Origin: Sthenelais limicola
Taxonomy: Eukaryota > Annelida > Polychaeta > Phyllodocida > Sigalionidae
Direction: 5' to 3'
DNA: 64,000 nt
Assembly (NCBI GenBank): GCA_942159475.1
Contig: OW804096.1
Span: forward strand, 11,643,871 to 11,707,870
Program-made: the position numbers and the translations under genes
The notes under the pieces: model-generated
Database searches by the model: none
Told to the model about the DNA's origin: nothing
What the model saw: only the letters and a program-made list of their open reading frames with translations
Shown here: piece by piece, positions 51,701 to 52,230 of the stretch
Layout of the letters: each line of letters starts with the position of its first letter
How positions within the stretch are numbered: position 1 is the stretch's first letter

Positions 51701-52230
51701 TCTTCTTTTCCTGTTTCTTCTTGTTCCTCGCCAAGTGCGTCTTCCTCTGGAAGATCAAGCAGGCCATGGACGCTCAGCGGTCCCGACAACGCATGCGCAT
51801 GGAGATGCAGCACCTGGCCTCGCGACCGTTCTCCAAGGTCAACATCATCATCGCCGCTCCTCTGGACTGCACAGAGCCCTCTGTTGTCAATGTGATGCAA
51901 GTAGCCCCGGCCAACAACACCACCTCCACTCCAGTCCCTCGCAAATCCACTTTACCCAAGCTATACTCAAAATACTCAATTACAAGCGACAGCTACGACT
52001 GTTCCTTAATTGAGCGAGACTATACTGTGAAACCTCTGGCCCTTGAGCCCACCGACGATGGAGTGGCTGCAGTTGCCACCTTTTTCTTCCAGCTTCCAGG
52101 GGCTTCTAATACCCCTGTGCTTGCCTGCCTGGGGTCCAGCCTAGTGCAGAGCTCGAGGGTGCTCTACCCCAACCCACACCACCAATCTAAGTCTGTATAC
52201 ATTCGCCGACAGCCCAGTAGTTCTGCATAG
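1562..52230 (+). CDS. MEGF8: MEGF8 orthologue, 3' part (30 exons, joined)
   Basis: A single-pass membrane protein. In vertebrates MEGF8 works with MOSMO and the E3 ligase MGRN1 to lower cell-surface Smoothened and so damp Hedgehog signalling. Thirty exons with GT-AG borders and matching phases add up to 6941 coding bases (2312 codons, a stop and two leading bases). That is close to what the human protein has from its first Kelch propeller to its C-terminus. Domain order (Kelch, PSI, EGF, laminin-EGF, CUB, EGF, Kelch, PSI, EGF, laminin-EGF, TM, SRPF-containing tail) and many local matches fit MEGF8. Attractin is excluded because there is no C-type lectin domain and there are two Kelch sets. 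The 5' exons lie outside the window. Residue numbers in the exon entries count from the first full codon at 1564. Confidence 0.93.
2626..2781 (+). CDS. MEGF8: MEGF8 exon w2: first PSI repeat
   Basis: Acceptor TGTGTACAG, donor AAG/GTAAAC, phase 0 at both ends. Residues 51-102 hold the PSI (plexin-semaphorin-integrin) spacing HC...DHCKEDPECVWCMQ...GC, a small disulfide knot. It follows the Kelch end directly, as in MEGF8. Confidence 0.9.
3080..3314. mobile_element. MITE family A, copy 1
   Basis: Non-autonomous inverted-repeat element. Starts GGGTCAGATTTTCAGAAAAT and ends with the reverse complement (...TTTTCTGAAAATCTGACCC). About 235 bp, in intron w2/w3, no ORF. The same family recurs at least 12 more times in the window. 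Confidence 0.85.
3529..5517 (+). repeat. Satellite of w3 5' edge (acceptor plus exon start), 93-102 bp unit
   Basis: Each unit carries a pyrimidine-rich tract, a TTGTAG or TTGCAG acceptor, the first 37 bases of exon w3 and an internal CCCAG/GTATCT donor-like site, then CTATGCCCTACCCACCATGATTATATT. Unit starts: 3529 (diverged), 3664, 3766, 3867, then after an insertion 4951, 5044, 5137, 5239, 5332 and 5425. The true exon is the eleventh copy at 5518. Late units are spaced exactly 93 bp apart, and only 5137 to 5239 is longer. Most copies have TTGTAG, an in-frame stop; the copy at 5044 and the real exon have TTGCAG. Confidence 0.93.
3944..4923. mobile_element. Inverted-repeat element inserted in the w3-edge satellite
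   Basis: Satellite sequence breaks at about 3942 and resumes at about 4924. The insert begins TAGGAGGGTAGCC (3944-3956) and has the exact reverse complement at 4867-4879, followed by about 44 further bases with a GTATC...GATAC hairpin. Inside is a direct repeat (GTGCTGTGAGTGACAGGGAG, near 4171 and 4211). No transposase is seen. Superfamily is unclear. Confidence 0.6.
5518..5698 (+). CDS. MEGF8: MEGF8 exon w3: second PSI repeat
   Basis: Acceptor CTATTGCAG, donor GGTG/GTAAGA. Starts in phase 0, ends in phase 1. Encodes TCEKDVRYGECPGICYAL, then DCSSCT...EKCSWCVKEASC, a PSI-type Cys pattern. The first 37 bases are what the upstream satellite has copied. The exon also contains the internal CCCAG/GTATCT that acts as a potential cryptic donor at 5555. 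Residues 103-162. Confidence 0.88.
5742..5976. mobile_element. MITE family A, copy 2
   Basis: Starts GGGTCAGATTTTCAGAAAAT, ends TTTTCAGAAAATTTGACTC (diverged right end). It lies 44 bp after the w3 donor. Confidence 0.8.
6941..7113 (+). CDS. MEGF8: MEGF8 exon w4: conserved inter-PSI region
   Basis: Acceptor ATCTTTCAG, donor GCT/GTGAGT; phase 1 in, phase 0 out. Encodes KNACNPTIGDKF...DPWWGKNSSSL...CRLEDYPAGLHWIKY, matching the human MEGF8 stretch with GWWG and a Cys before PGLH. Function of this subregion is not established. Residues 163-220. Confidence 0.88.
8085..8195. repeat. AAAAATATAAAT microsatellite
   Basis: About nine 12-bp units inside the pogo element, downstream of the transposase stop. 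Confidence 0.9.
8225..8765. repeat. 94-bp tandem repeat in transposon 3' region
   Basis: About 5.5 units with a period near 94 bp, each containing ATGAATCTGTTCAAAATT, CAGCGATTATTCAGTT, AACACTGAATGCCACAAG and AACATGTACCGG. The transposase stop codon lies in the last unit, so the array forms the 3' flank of the coding region. Confidence 0.88.
8737..9776 (-). CDS. pogo/Tigger-type transposase, second coding exon
   Basis: Acceptor CATTTTTCAG, stop at 8737-8739. Continues the DDE domain: second Asp in VLIGDNLSSH, third in HLTQPLDIAYF, 35 residues between them (DD35D). There is a helical segment (KMAWRQILGKWKETGKG), an ...GFKKAGIYPLD motif typical of Tigger/jerky proteins, an RRRRRR run and an acidic stretch. 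The last about 65 residues form a small beta-rich module (IGDHVIVEYEGELFPGMV...NWKWPKVRDQIFY). No frameshift or stop interrupts it. The last codons lie in a unit of the 94-bp repeat. Confidence 0.9.
10076..10730 (-). CDS. pogo/Tigger-type transposase, first coding exon
   Basis: ATG at 10730, donor GCTG/GTAAAG at 10075; 655 bases, ending in phase 1. Residues about 12-55 form a pipsqueak-type helix-turn-helix (ALEAIRSNRMTQRQAAAMFNVSR). Residues about 80-165 form a CENP-B type DNA-binding domain (GFPVDTMDLRFIIK...WVTGFLKRR). The first catalytic Asp of the DDE fold lies in IWNYDETNL. It joins in frame to the exon at 9776-8737 for a 564-residue protein, a normal full length for pogo/Tigger transposases. 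Confidence 0.9.
10800..11260. repeat. Diverged internal duplication in the transposon 5' intron
   Basis: Two related segments (about 10800-10990 and 11050-11250) share AATAAGCCTA, a TTTTGATTTGACCTTGACA stretch and a TGACCTTGACCTTAACTCA-like stretch. Both lie in the presumed 5' UTR intron. Short TGACCT direct repeats resemble nuclear-receptor half-sites, but nothing shows that they act as such. Confidence 0.5.
11345..11352 (-). promoter_or_regulatory. TATA box of the transposase gene
   Basis: TATAAATA on the minus strand. About 65-70 bases downstream is a consensus donor (CCAG/GTATGT, exon end 11280), and an acceptor (GATTTAG, AG at 10733-10732) lies immediately before the ATG. This predicts a short noncoding first exon (about 11320-11281) and a 5' UTR intron. 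The promoter is inferred from position and motif only. Confidence 0.5.
13270..13400 (+). repeat. Possible tRNA-derived SINE fragment
   Basis: Contains a pol III B-box-like GTGGGTTCGAACCCCA (13290-13305), then CTGCAGTTTCACCTCC and an A-rich tail at 13389-13400. No clear A box is seen. The TTTCACCTCC word recurs at 48051. Confidence 0.4.
13467..13545. mobile_element. MITE family B, short deleted copy
   Basis: Begins GGGGATTTGCATG after TA and contains CCATCCCAGCATGCATTGTA, the family's right-end block. The interior and the right inverted repeat are missing. Confidence 0.5.
13989..14204 (+). CDS. MEGF8: MEGF8 exon w5
   Basis: Acceptor CTCCCTAG, donor AAG/GTAAGA, phase 0 at both ends, 72 residues. 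Encodes VDIVRKTGLTFQFEP...YTSKFQGFIHPM, aligned with human KVSIVRSTTITLTP...YRGFIYPM between PSI groups, then KVYLVSVAADAQLFLS. No named domain. Residues 221-292. Confidence 0.88.
14765..15152. mobile_element. 388-bp MITE with about 65-bp inverted repeats
   Basis: Left end GCTATAGTCTGTC, then GTAGTTGACACGTGATTCCT; the right end is the near-perfect reverse complement (...AATCACGTGTCAACTAC...GACAGACTATAGC). The interior has a short repeat of GGCCATGG-TGGTCGCAAACGG. No ORF of significance. Confidence 0.8.
15240..15426 (+). repeat. Duplicated acceptor and 5' edge of exon w6
   Basis: A 116-bp-spaced copy of the w6 start: ATTCCTTCAG/GCACTAGTAGC at 15301-15321, homologous to w6 for 34 bases (15311-15344) with four mismatches, preceded by related intronic sequence (ATAACCAAATAAGTTTAAT). 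The copy is followed by intron, not exon, so it is a partial acceptor duplicate. Confidence 0.88.
15427..15645 (+). CDS. MEGF8: MEGF8 exon w6
   Basis: Acceptor TTCCTTCAG, donor AGACAG/GTACAG, phase 0 at both ends, 73 residues. Encodes ALVAELSKGGYVNRQ...NYKYYMEQV...MQLEWTG...SRIRQ, corresponding to human MEGF8 DHKYAVEIQG...LTLLWDRTG before the next PSI. The exon's 3' end and donor are the seed of the following satellite. Residues 293-365. Confidence 0.88.
15646..16385 (+). repeat. Satellite of w6 3' edge and splice donor, 38-41 bp unit
   Basis: About 17 units of CCCCTTCCCGTATCAGACAG, then GTACAGTTTGG(G)TTTTATTCA, immediately after w6. Each unit repeats the last about 17 bases of w6 and its CAG/GTACAG donor; a few have CTGTATCAGA variants. 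All three + strand frames are largely stop-free, and the exon frame stays open to 16443. Confidence 0.95.
16876..17124 (+). CDS. MEGF8: MEGF8 exon w7: PSI repeats
   Basis: Acceptor CTATTTGCAG, donor GTG/GTAAGT, phase 0. Encodes EFLEPYNDFQGCSEYDSCLG, then CMTNTACGWCTT...VCVL and CPVCADHISCETC: one full PSI and the start of the next. Human MEGF8 has FFLEPY...CTSYSSCLGC...CGWC here. Residues 366-448. Confidence 0.92.
17176..18521. mobile_element. MITE family A, copy 3 (split by a nested element)
   Basis: Left half 17176-17295 (GGGTCAGATTTTCGGAAAAT...), right half 18410-18521 (...GTACATTTTCTAAAAGTCTGACC). The uninterrupted relative at 52920-53154 shows the original junction as GCATTGATTTAAAGTATCAG. 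Confidence 0.85.
17300..18405. mobile_element. 1.1-kb TTAA-flanked (piggyBac-like) element nested in MITE A
   Basis: Flanked by TTAA at 17296-17299 and 18406-18409, with 16-bp terminal inverted repeats AGGCAAACGCTACTAT. An intact copy of the host MITE elsewhere has a single TTAA-containing junction, so insertion and target duplication can be read directly. TTAA is the piggyBac target. There is no transposase ORF; the interior has an imperfect direct repeat (17330-17425 against 17740-17835, sharing AATGGGTCGCCGTGCT). Confidence 0.8.
18936..19039 (+). CDS. MEGF8: MEGF8 exon w8
   Basis: Acceptor TTATTCCAG, donor GGGA/GTGAGT; phase 0 in, phase 2 out. Encodes DSLCEWLSQEARCLRRGRFD, then NITKCPVNCR. 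It closes the PSI begun in w7, like human DPFCEWHQ...ECPPLCSQ. Residues 449-482. Confidence 0.87.
19221..19252. repeat. Poly-T tract
   Basis: An uninterrupted run of about 32-34 T, possibly the reverse-oriented tail of a retroposon. The downstream segment 19299-19560 is related to 49600-49797 (TAAATGTGGA-TTTTATGAA and a GATGTAAAC/GATGTTAAC block), marking a shared non-coding repeat. Confidence 0.6.
19679..19862. repeat. Interspersed repeat D, copy 1
   Basis: GCGGAAGACCATAGTTATTC...GTGAGCCCATATC...TAAAAATACTAATAAAAA. It is related to 22440-22615 (GCGGAAAACCATGGTTATTC...GTGAGCCCATTATC...TTCTAAATAAAAAAC). The shared A-rich 3' end suggests a non-LTR/SINE tail. It sits right before the w9 acceptor region. 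Confidence 0.65.
19920..20185 (+). CDS. MEGF8: MEGF8 exon w9: two PSI repeats
   Basis: Acceptor GTATCTCCAG, donor ACTG/GTAAAC; phase 2 in, phase 1 out. Encodes RSSCGSCLSERNECAWC, TCFPFVEY, GGCTQW, then YTSCDSCLAEFQCGWCGNDD and GRCLHGDFTG. Human MEGF8 shows the same ECGWCGNEDNPTLGRCLQGDFSG order. Residues 483-571. Confidence 0.94.
20212..21432. repeat. CCATACCACACCATATATTTTA satellite
   Basis: About 1.2 kb of imperfect units (roughly 22-38 bp) built from CCATACC, ACACCATATATTTTA and CTCACCATATATTT. It starts about 30 bp after the w9 donor, ends about 8 bp before the w10 acceptor, and so fills the whole intron. The + strand reading frame of w10 is open back through the array to 20453. Confidence 0.95.
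21441..21666 (+). CDS. MEGF8: MEGF8 exon w10: calcium-binding EGF
   Basis: Acceptor CTGCTTGCAG, donor AAAC/GTAAGT; phase 1 in, phase 2 out. Encodes CSALVAGVRNIS..., then the cbEGF DVEECRLNLHNC-HTDATCRNTFVSYECTC-NRGFTGNG. It has the calcium-site DVEEC start and the C-x-N-T-x(3)-Y-x-C hydroxylation-type motif. Residues 572-646. Confidence 0.94.
21716..21965 (+). repeat. Retroposon tail, two units
   Basis: TCCTGGGTATGATCATAAACT...CAGCTCTCCTGCCCTTGATA...GTTGATAAGGGTGTAAAGCA, then CTCA repeats. The last block occurs twice. The single-unit version at 43018-43175 and the 23247-24105 satellite belong to the same family. Confidence 0.75.
22195..22438. mobile_element. MITE family C, truncated copy
   Basis: Right part of a family whose full copy is 54483-54871: ACATTGGAATCAACTTAATC...CGACTTATGACTAATTTGTC...ACATCAC. 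The left end is not found. Confidence 0.5.
22440..22615. repeat. Interspersed repeat D, copy 2
   Basis: Diverged relative of 19679-19862, ending in an A-rich AAATAAAAAACAACAAAAAA-like tail. It lies just before exon w11. Confidence 0.6.
22665..22891 (+). CDS. MEGF8: MEGF8 exon w11: EGF plus laminin-type EGF
   Basis: Acceptor TTTCTTACAG, donor ACTG/GTAAGT; phase 2 in, phase 1 out. Encodes DCVHGNCSGAPDYECLCDIG, GWMGPEC, then the laminin-EGF CGCHNHSTC...GNCDKCQHWTNGQHCEFCKPG, then AYGDAT. The human protein has the same CGHGVCSGPPDF...HCERCRPG run. Residues 647-722. Confidence 0.94.
23247..24105 (+). repeat. 73-78 bp satellite derived from a retroposon tail
   Basis: About 11 units of CAGCTCTCCCGCCCTTGATA, TAACCTTCAATGTGTTGATA, AGGGCGTAAAGCAACCAATC, then TCACTCACTCACT. 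The same block exists as a single or double tail at 43080-43170 and 21798-21955, so the array looks like a tandem expansion of a retroposon 3' end. It ends about 20 bp before the w12 acceptor. Confidence 0.93.
24126..24493 (+). CDS. MEGF8: MEGF8 exon w12: laminin-EGF and start of CUB
   Basis: Acceptor CCGTTTCAG, donor AGG/GTAAGT; phase 1 in, phase 0 out. Encodes the laminin-EGF CDCNGHGN...CNSTNGKCYCQDYTEGDHC...CRKGYYGDP, then KCDGRTILGNITSGALGS and AYCLWILTIH, the first strands of the second CUB. Matches human CQCNGHGDP...HTEGAHCQLC...GYYGDPR. Residues 723-845. Confidence 0.94.
24577..24811. mobile_element. MITE family A, copy 4
   Basis: Starts GGGGCAGATTTTCAGAAAAT, ends TTTTCTGAAGATCTGACCC. 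In the intron after w12. Confidence 0.8.
24894..24920. repeat. AT dinucleotide microsatellite
   Basis: About 13 TA units. Confidence 0.9.
25157..25322 (+). CDS. MEGF8: MEGF8 exon w13: CUB domain
   Basis: Acceptor GTATTGTAG, donor CCAA/GTAAGT; phase 0 in, phase 1 out. Encodes DYVYVYDGIPSF, LLAAYCGYN and LTVYFEGF, the CUB signature of Asp-Gly, a conserved Cys after the A-Y strand, and a closing beta strand. Residues 846-900. Confidence 0.92.
25721..26053. mobile_element. MITE family B, full copy 1
   Basis: Between TA dinucleotides. Starts GGGGATTTGCATAGCC and ends with the inverted ATGCAAATCCCC; 333 bp. The interior includes GCATGGAAGTATGGGACTAA and CCATCCCAGCATGCACTG. Four relatives lie at 13467, 31267, 38446 and 56121. 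Confidence 0.85.
26103..26290 (+). CDS. MEGF8: MEGF8 exon w14: EGF repeats
   Basis: Acceptor CTTTGCTCAG, donor CTG/GTAAGT; phase 1 in, phase 0 out. Encodes GFNATYHVNTCPNACRGN, RVCEETKCVCAPGFGGIDC, then CPQNCSQASAQGICD. GFNA at the CUB end and the Cys spacing match human MEGF8. Residues 901-963. Confidence 0.93.
26309..26546. mobile_element. MITE family A, copy 5
   Basis: Starts GGGTCAGATTATTAGAAAAT, ends TTTTCTGAAAATCGGACCC. It begins 19 bp after the w14 donor. Confidence 0.82.
26815..27194 (+). repeat. Acceptor and 5' edge of exon w15 in about 150-bp repeats
   Basis: The unit is AAATAAAAAGTAAAATAAA...ATGAATAAGA...CACTTAG/GACCTGGGTCAGTGTGTGTGCT, then TAATAAATGAAACAAAACTG and GTGGCAACGC. Acceptor copies end at 26892 and 27042, and the true one at 27194 (spacing 150 and 152). 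Each copy has the first 22 bases of w15 and then diverges into intron. The first copy has GGGTTAG, an in-frame stop. Confidence 0.92.
27195..27496 (+). CDS. MEGF8: MEGF8 exon w15: EGF end and first blades of Kelch propeller 2
   Basis: Acceptor CTCTCACTTAG, donor CCGAG/GTAACT; phase 0 in, phase 2 out. Encodes DLGQCVCSNGFGGPAC (EGF end), then RMGHSLVSCGGRALYMFGGY, GILNDIWEYNLDTRRWTQL, PAPR. The GG and W spacing is Kelch. Human MEGF8 has the same EGFGGPDC, then LGHTMV...MFGG order. Residues 964-1063. Confidence 0.94.
27661..27780. repeat. CTAT tetranucleotide microsatellite
   Basis: A nearly pure (CTAT)n run at 27664-27713, decaying to 27780. Its sequence resembles the CTATCTATATACCTACC part of the 39-bp satellite further on, a plausible seed. 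Confidence 0.9.
28139..28269. repeat. Long inverted repeat (fold-back) before the 39-bp satellite
   Basis: Arms of about 58 bases (28139-28196 and 28208-28269) are nearly perfect reverse complements, including TTGGCAGCATGAGGAATCCC with GGGATTCCTCATGCTGCCAA. A short GC-rich loop of about 12 bases separates them. It would extrude as a strong hairpin in DNA or pre-mRNA. No transposon end is recognised. Confidence 0.85.
28270..29699 (+). repeat. 39-bp satellite before exon w16
   Basis: About 36 units of CCTATCTATATACCTACCTC, then TCTATAATGTGTCCGATTC, with three main variants (CTACC, CTGCC, ATGCC). Because 39 is 13 codons, the frame encoding SIYLPLYNVSDSL repeats stays open and runs straight into w16. 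The last unit merges into the w16 acceptor (GATTCCCCCTGCAG). Confidence 0.96.
29706..29838 (+). CDS. MEGF8: MEGF8 exon w16: Kelch blade
   Basis: Acceptor CCCCCTGCAG, donor CCT/GTAAGT; phase 2 in, phase 0 out. Encodes YFHAAVCVPTTRAMYVFGGL, AGAVRDMWKFSI, RRWHRLP. Human MEGF8 has SFHAAAYVP...MYLLGGL...RDFWVLNL. Residues 1064-1108. Confidence 0.94.
30273..30497. mobile_element. MITE family A, copy 6 (inverted)
   Basis: Opposite orientation to copy 1: GGGTCAGATTTTCAGAAAAT followed by TTCACCTTCACCAATCTTCT, and ending GCCAATTGTACATTTTCTGA...CTGACCC. Confidence 0.85.
31267..31608. mobile_element. MITE family B, full copy 2
   Basis: Flanked by TA. Starts GGGGATTTGCATAGTC, ends ATGCAACTCCCC. 342 bp, same interior words as the 25721 copy. 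Confidence 0.84.
31610..32920. other. Intron between w16 and w17, AT-rich part
   Basis: Contains a loose direct repeat (about 31670-31770, 31890-31990, 32010-32130) with CTAAAAGTGATTATTTTATG and GATTACTTGAATAAAT-type words. No coding sequence is seen. Confidence 0.5.
32922..33156. mobile_element. MITE family A, copy 7 (inverted)
   Basis: GGGTCAGATTTTTAGAAAAT...CATTTTCTGAAAATCTGACCC, same orientation as copy 6. It ends about 90 bp before w17. Confidence 0.85.
33246..33432 (+). CDS. MEGF8: MEGF8 exon w17: Kelch blade
   Basis: Acceptor TTCACACCACAG, donor ACGG/GTTAGT; phase 0 in, phase 1 out. Encodes EIEVPEMAGHTMTL, IYIIGGFSSGNYFSNVAFEY, NQWRELELTGSQPTG. Human MEGF8 has ELPAVAGHTLT...LLVGGYSPENGFN. 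Residues 1109-1170. Confidence 0.94.
33459..33592. repeat. Small compound fold-back
   Basis: ACACTCTGTTTGAGACCTAC (33461) pairs with the reverse of AAGTAGATCTCAAATAGAGT (33528). A second hairpin pairs ATAGAGTGTGCTCTTTGTAT with ATACAAAGAGTACACTCTAT around TACTA. MITE-like, starting just after the w17 donor. Confidence 0.65.
34298..34461 (+). CDS. MEGF8: MEGF8 exon w18: Kelch blade
   Basis: Acceptor CTATTTTACAG, donor AAG/GTAAAG; phase 1 in, phase 0 out. Encodes LYGHTAVYHGDSNAIYVFGG, YEYHTDK, LYAVDLESQTWSLLP. Human MEGF8 has LYGHSAVYH...LYVFGGFRFH...TWSLL. Residues 1171-1225. Confidence 0.95.
34963..35046. repeat. Long hairpin with 28-37 base arms
   Basis: GTTGCCGCACGGCGCGTAAA...GGAC is mirrored perfectly by GTCC...TTTACGCGCCGTGCGGCAAC around a 15-base loop. 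Outer ATAGGAC/GTCCTAT blocks pair with a two-base mismatch. GC-rich in an AT-rich intron, 125 bp before w19. Confidence 0.88.
35172..35581 (+). CDS. MEGF8: MEGF8 exon w19: last Kelch blades and PSI start
   Basis: Acceptor TTTTATTACAG, donor TTTAG/GTAGGT; phase 0 in, phase 2 out. Encodes ARAFHAAVTTRNYMVVLGGR, DDFDSTAYAYRYTCNHW, FDYIYFMGGFNSLSHG, LPNDLCTLHQSESGCLANLG, CAACVDE...TYC. Human MEGF8 has RLFHASALLGDTMVVLGGR...YISGGFGG...DPCRLL...CTWC. Residues 1226-1361. Confidence 0.95.
36034..36172 (+). CDS. MEGF8: MEGF8 exon w20: PSI region
   Basis: Acceptor TGTATTTGCAG, donor ATAGG/GTCAGT; phase 2 in, phase 0 out. Encodes SCARGTAWRIEEGTVC, RECNQHKSCTECLAVWPTHA. It parallels human MEGF8 ECRRLRTCSECLARHP. 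Donor GTCAGT is less canonical, but the phase joins w21 in register (DRVCQWC). Residues 1362-1408. Confidence 0.87.
37191..37392 (+). CDS. MEGF8: MEGF8 exon w21: PSI region
   Basis: Acceptor ATTGCTCTAG, donor TTCAA/GTAAGT; phase 0 in, phase 1 out. Encodes VCQWCSNCPTGKCIPRDKNC, QREITLP, CQASDCEKCETLGTCIWTRQ, FKRS. The WTRQFKR end is identical to human MEGF8. Residues 1409-1475. Confidence 0.94.
37987..38201 (+). CDS. MEGF8: MEGF8 exon w22: PSI region
   Basis: Acceptor ATTCTGCAG, donor GAA/GTAAGT; phase 1 in, phase 0 out. Encodes LSLFPIYDWNCVVKSLLDA, VQSSPPNLCPLRC, SCKTCLKAVGSEGGSQECVW. Human MEGF8 has LSVQPTYDWTCFSHSLL...VESSPPLPCP...CTSCLDS. Residues 1476-1547. Confidence 0.94.
38446..38734. 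mobile_element. MITE family B, left-truncated copy 3
   Basis: Begins inside the family (TAATGGTACAGTATAACACC) and ends CACATGCAAATCCCC before TA. The left inverted repeat is absent. Confidence 0.75.
38841..39075 (+). CDS. MEGF8: MEGF8 exon w23: PSI repeat
   Basis: Acceptor GTATTTCAG, donor CCCG/GTGAGT; phase 0 in, phase 1 out. Encodes CMPPAYLTLRCSNGECG, QCPQNCSIHLQCSHCLSAPG, CGWCAYGGLNGLGICMEGGL, TGPHFGAC. Human MEGF8 has CLSPSYLPLRC...PHCGWCAWGG...CMEGGLSGP. Residues 1548-1625. Confidence 0.95.
39294..39528. mobile_element. MITE family A, copy 8 (inverted)
   Basis: GGGTCAGATCGTCAAAAAAT...GCATTTTCTGAAAATCTGACCC. Confidence 0.82.
41085..41217. repeat. CCATCCCTCCTCCTCCT low-complexity array
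   Basis: Polypyrimidine/polypurine tract of CTC triplets with CATCC interruptions, followed by T runs. A candidate for triplex (H-DNA) formation on composition alone. Confidence 0.9.
41283..41876. repeat. GATTGACTATTTTGACTTT degenerate satellite
   Basis: About 600 bp of irregular repeats of GATTGACT, ATTTTGACTTT and TTCTGACTT, with no fixed period. No coding potential. Confidence 0.88.
42277..42454 (+). CDS. MEGF8: MEGF8 exon w24: EGF
   Basis: Acceptor TGACTGCAG, donor ACAG/GTAATC; phase 1 in, phase 2 out. Encodes WSFGQCLPENECLNGHHNC, DESENCTDLPQGFRCDCKIG, YARDN. Human MEGF8 has FLSCPPEDECANGHHDC-NET...GYECSCKTGY. Residues 1626-1684. Confidence 0.95.
42880..42953. mobile_element. MITE family B, right-end fragment
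   Basis: CTTCCCATCATGACCTG...ACATGCAAGTCCCCTATTAA. Only the right end is recognisable. A similar stub occurs near 54338-54352. Confidence 0.45.
43018..43175 (+). repeat. Retroposon tail, single unit
   Basis: TTCCTGGGTATGATCATAAA...CAGCTCTCCCACCCTTGATA...GTTGATAAGGGCGTAAAGCA, then CTCA repeats. This is the unexpanded form of the unit forming the 23247-24105 array. It ends about 25 bp from the w25 acceptor. Confidence 0.75.
43201..43390 (+). CDS. MEGF8: MEGF8 exon w25: EGF and laminin-EGF
   Basis: Acceptor AATAATTTCAG, donor AAG/GTGAGT; phase 2 in, phase 0 out. Encodes CRPDCKQQCQPYGDCVAPDV, CQCHFGYVGHNCSTECLCN, QHSNC, HDCLECQNNTK. Human MEGF8 has CRCHFGFVGRNCSTECRCNRHSEC. Residues 1685-1748. 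Confidence 0.95.
43595..43735. repeat. Fold-back element
   Basis: GGAACAAAGCTCAGGTGAAG...CTGTACACTTGTTAGTGACC is mirrored by GGTCACCAACAAGTGTACAG...TTGCTATGTTCC. Arms of about 41 bases with mismatches; a MITE-like hairpin. Confidence 0.7.
44208..44372 (+). CDS. MEGF8: MEGF8 exon w26: laminin-EGF
   Basis: Acceptor CATTTGCAG, donor AAT/GTAAGT, phase 0. Encodes GSQCQECKPLFVGDPKNGGQ, CKSCAEFCNQHGKLCLS. Human MEGF8 has GSHCEQCLPLFVG...CRPCHAFC. Residues 1749-1803. Confidence 0.94.
44373..45553. other. Intron between w26 and w27
   Basis: About 1.2 kb, AT-rich. No gene, MITE end or array is recognised. Confidence 0.5.
45554..45699 (+). CDS. MEGF8: MEGF8 exon w27: laminin-EGF
   Basis: Acceptor TCTAACTCCAG, donor GAAAA/GTAAGG; phase 0 in, phase 2 out. 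Encodes NPICIDCQDNTEGQVCEQCK, SGYFRL. Human MEGF8 has AVCVNCQNNSYGEKCESC-LQGYFLL. Residues 1804-1851. Confidence 0.94.
45750..46262 (+). repeat. 28-bp satellite after exon w27
   Basis: About 18 units of ATTAGGGGGTGGTATCAGAC, then CATTCACT, with ACCAGAC and TATCAGG variants. It starts about 50 bp after the w27 donor and does not include exon sequence. It is followed by a retroposon-like CACATGGATGTCGTCATGGC tail (46330), similar to the inverted text near 4560. Confidence 0.94.
46842..46916 (-). repeat. tRNA-like SINE head
   Basis: The minus strand reads TTTGTAGCTCAGTCGGTATG (A box), an anticodon-like arm CTCGC-CTACAGT-GCGGAG, then GGTTGCACGCTCGAGCCTCG (B-box-like). Acceptor-stem pairing is poor, so it is a tRNA-derived SINE or pseudogene rather than a working tRNA. 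Confidence 0.55.
47960..48165 (+). repeat. Possible SINE with duplicated tail
   Basis: B-box-like GTGGATTCGTATCCCA (48013-48028), then CCATTTCACCTCCCACCCCA and GACTGGGCTAT, and a tandem AAGACCGGCCATGTGTATAG (twice). The TTTCACCTCC word is shared with 13320. Confidence 0.45.
48180..49187. other. Intron before w28, AT-rich
   Basis: No gene, array or transposon ends are recognised. Includes AATAAATAATAAA-like low complexity near 49030-49070. Confidence 0.5.
49188..49320 (+). CDS. MEGF8: MEGF8 exon w28: laminin-EGF
   Basis: Acceptor ATTCTTTGCAG, donor CAA/GTAAGT; phase 2 in, phase 0 out. Encodes CECNGHSNICDKDSGINCDC, KNNTKSPRCEEG, KKCYMLQ. Human MEGF8 has CQCNGHADTCNEQDGTGCPC-QNNT...CYKYQ. Residues 1852-1896. 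Confidence 0.95.
49590..49800. repeat. Interspersed repeat E
   Basis: GGATTTTGGCGGGTCCGCAA...TAAATGTGGACTTTTATGAA...GAACGATGTTAACTGAGAGT. It is related in the same order to 19310-19560. No coding content. Confidence 0.5.
50314..50533 (+). CDS. MEGF8: MEGF8 exon w29: juxtamembrane ectodomain
   Basis: Acceptor CTGCTTACAG, donor GGCG/GTGAGT; phase 0 in, phase 1 out. Encodes CSECVDNFHGKPTDNHQCYR, DYCLDPTTQMHCN, GRSVFFAVQPKYLNVDIRIT, LDITKG. Human MEGF8 has CAKCRESFHGSP...CYR...FGVQPKFTNVDIRLTLDVTFG. Residues 1897-1969. Confidence 0.95.
50553..50912. mobile_element. MITE family C, copy 1
   Basis: Starts GATGTGTTTCAGAATAAACA-GTCATAAG, ends with inverted CTTATGACACATC. Same family as 54483-54871; it begins 20 bp after the w29 donor. 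Confidence 0.65.
51200..52230 (+). CDS. MEGF8: MEGF8 exon w30: last exon, TM and cytoplasmic tail
   Basis: Acceptor CTCTTCTAG, phase 1 in, stop TAG at 52228-52230. Encodes GVDLFFSPFLDTYKVTVDP, a Ser/Asp-rich insert (NNSDSDSDATSG), RLVITLPEGVHELKVSRFYL, RQDQPHIDLFVFFSVFFS, then a TM helix (about residues 2130-2153, nt 51679-51750). The tail has MQHLASRPFSKV (51805-51840) and LEPTDDGVAAVATFFFQLPG (52042-52101), both conserved with human MEGF8. The human C-terminal Gly-rich stretch is replaced by a short SRVLYPNPHH...RRQPSSSA end. Confidence 0.96.

Noticed and set aside
1562..52230. Attractin or attractin-like 1 instead of MEGF8
   Set aside because: No C-type lectin domain, a second Kelch propeller and CUB, and a C-terminus with the LEPTDDG...ATFFFQLPG block specific to MEGF8.
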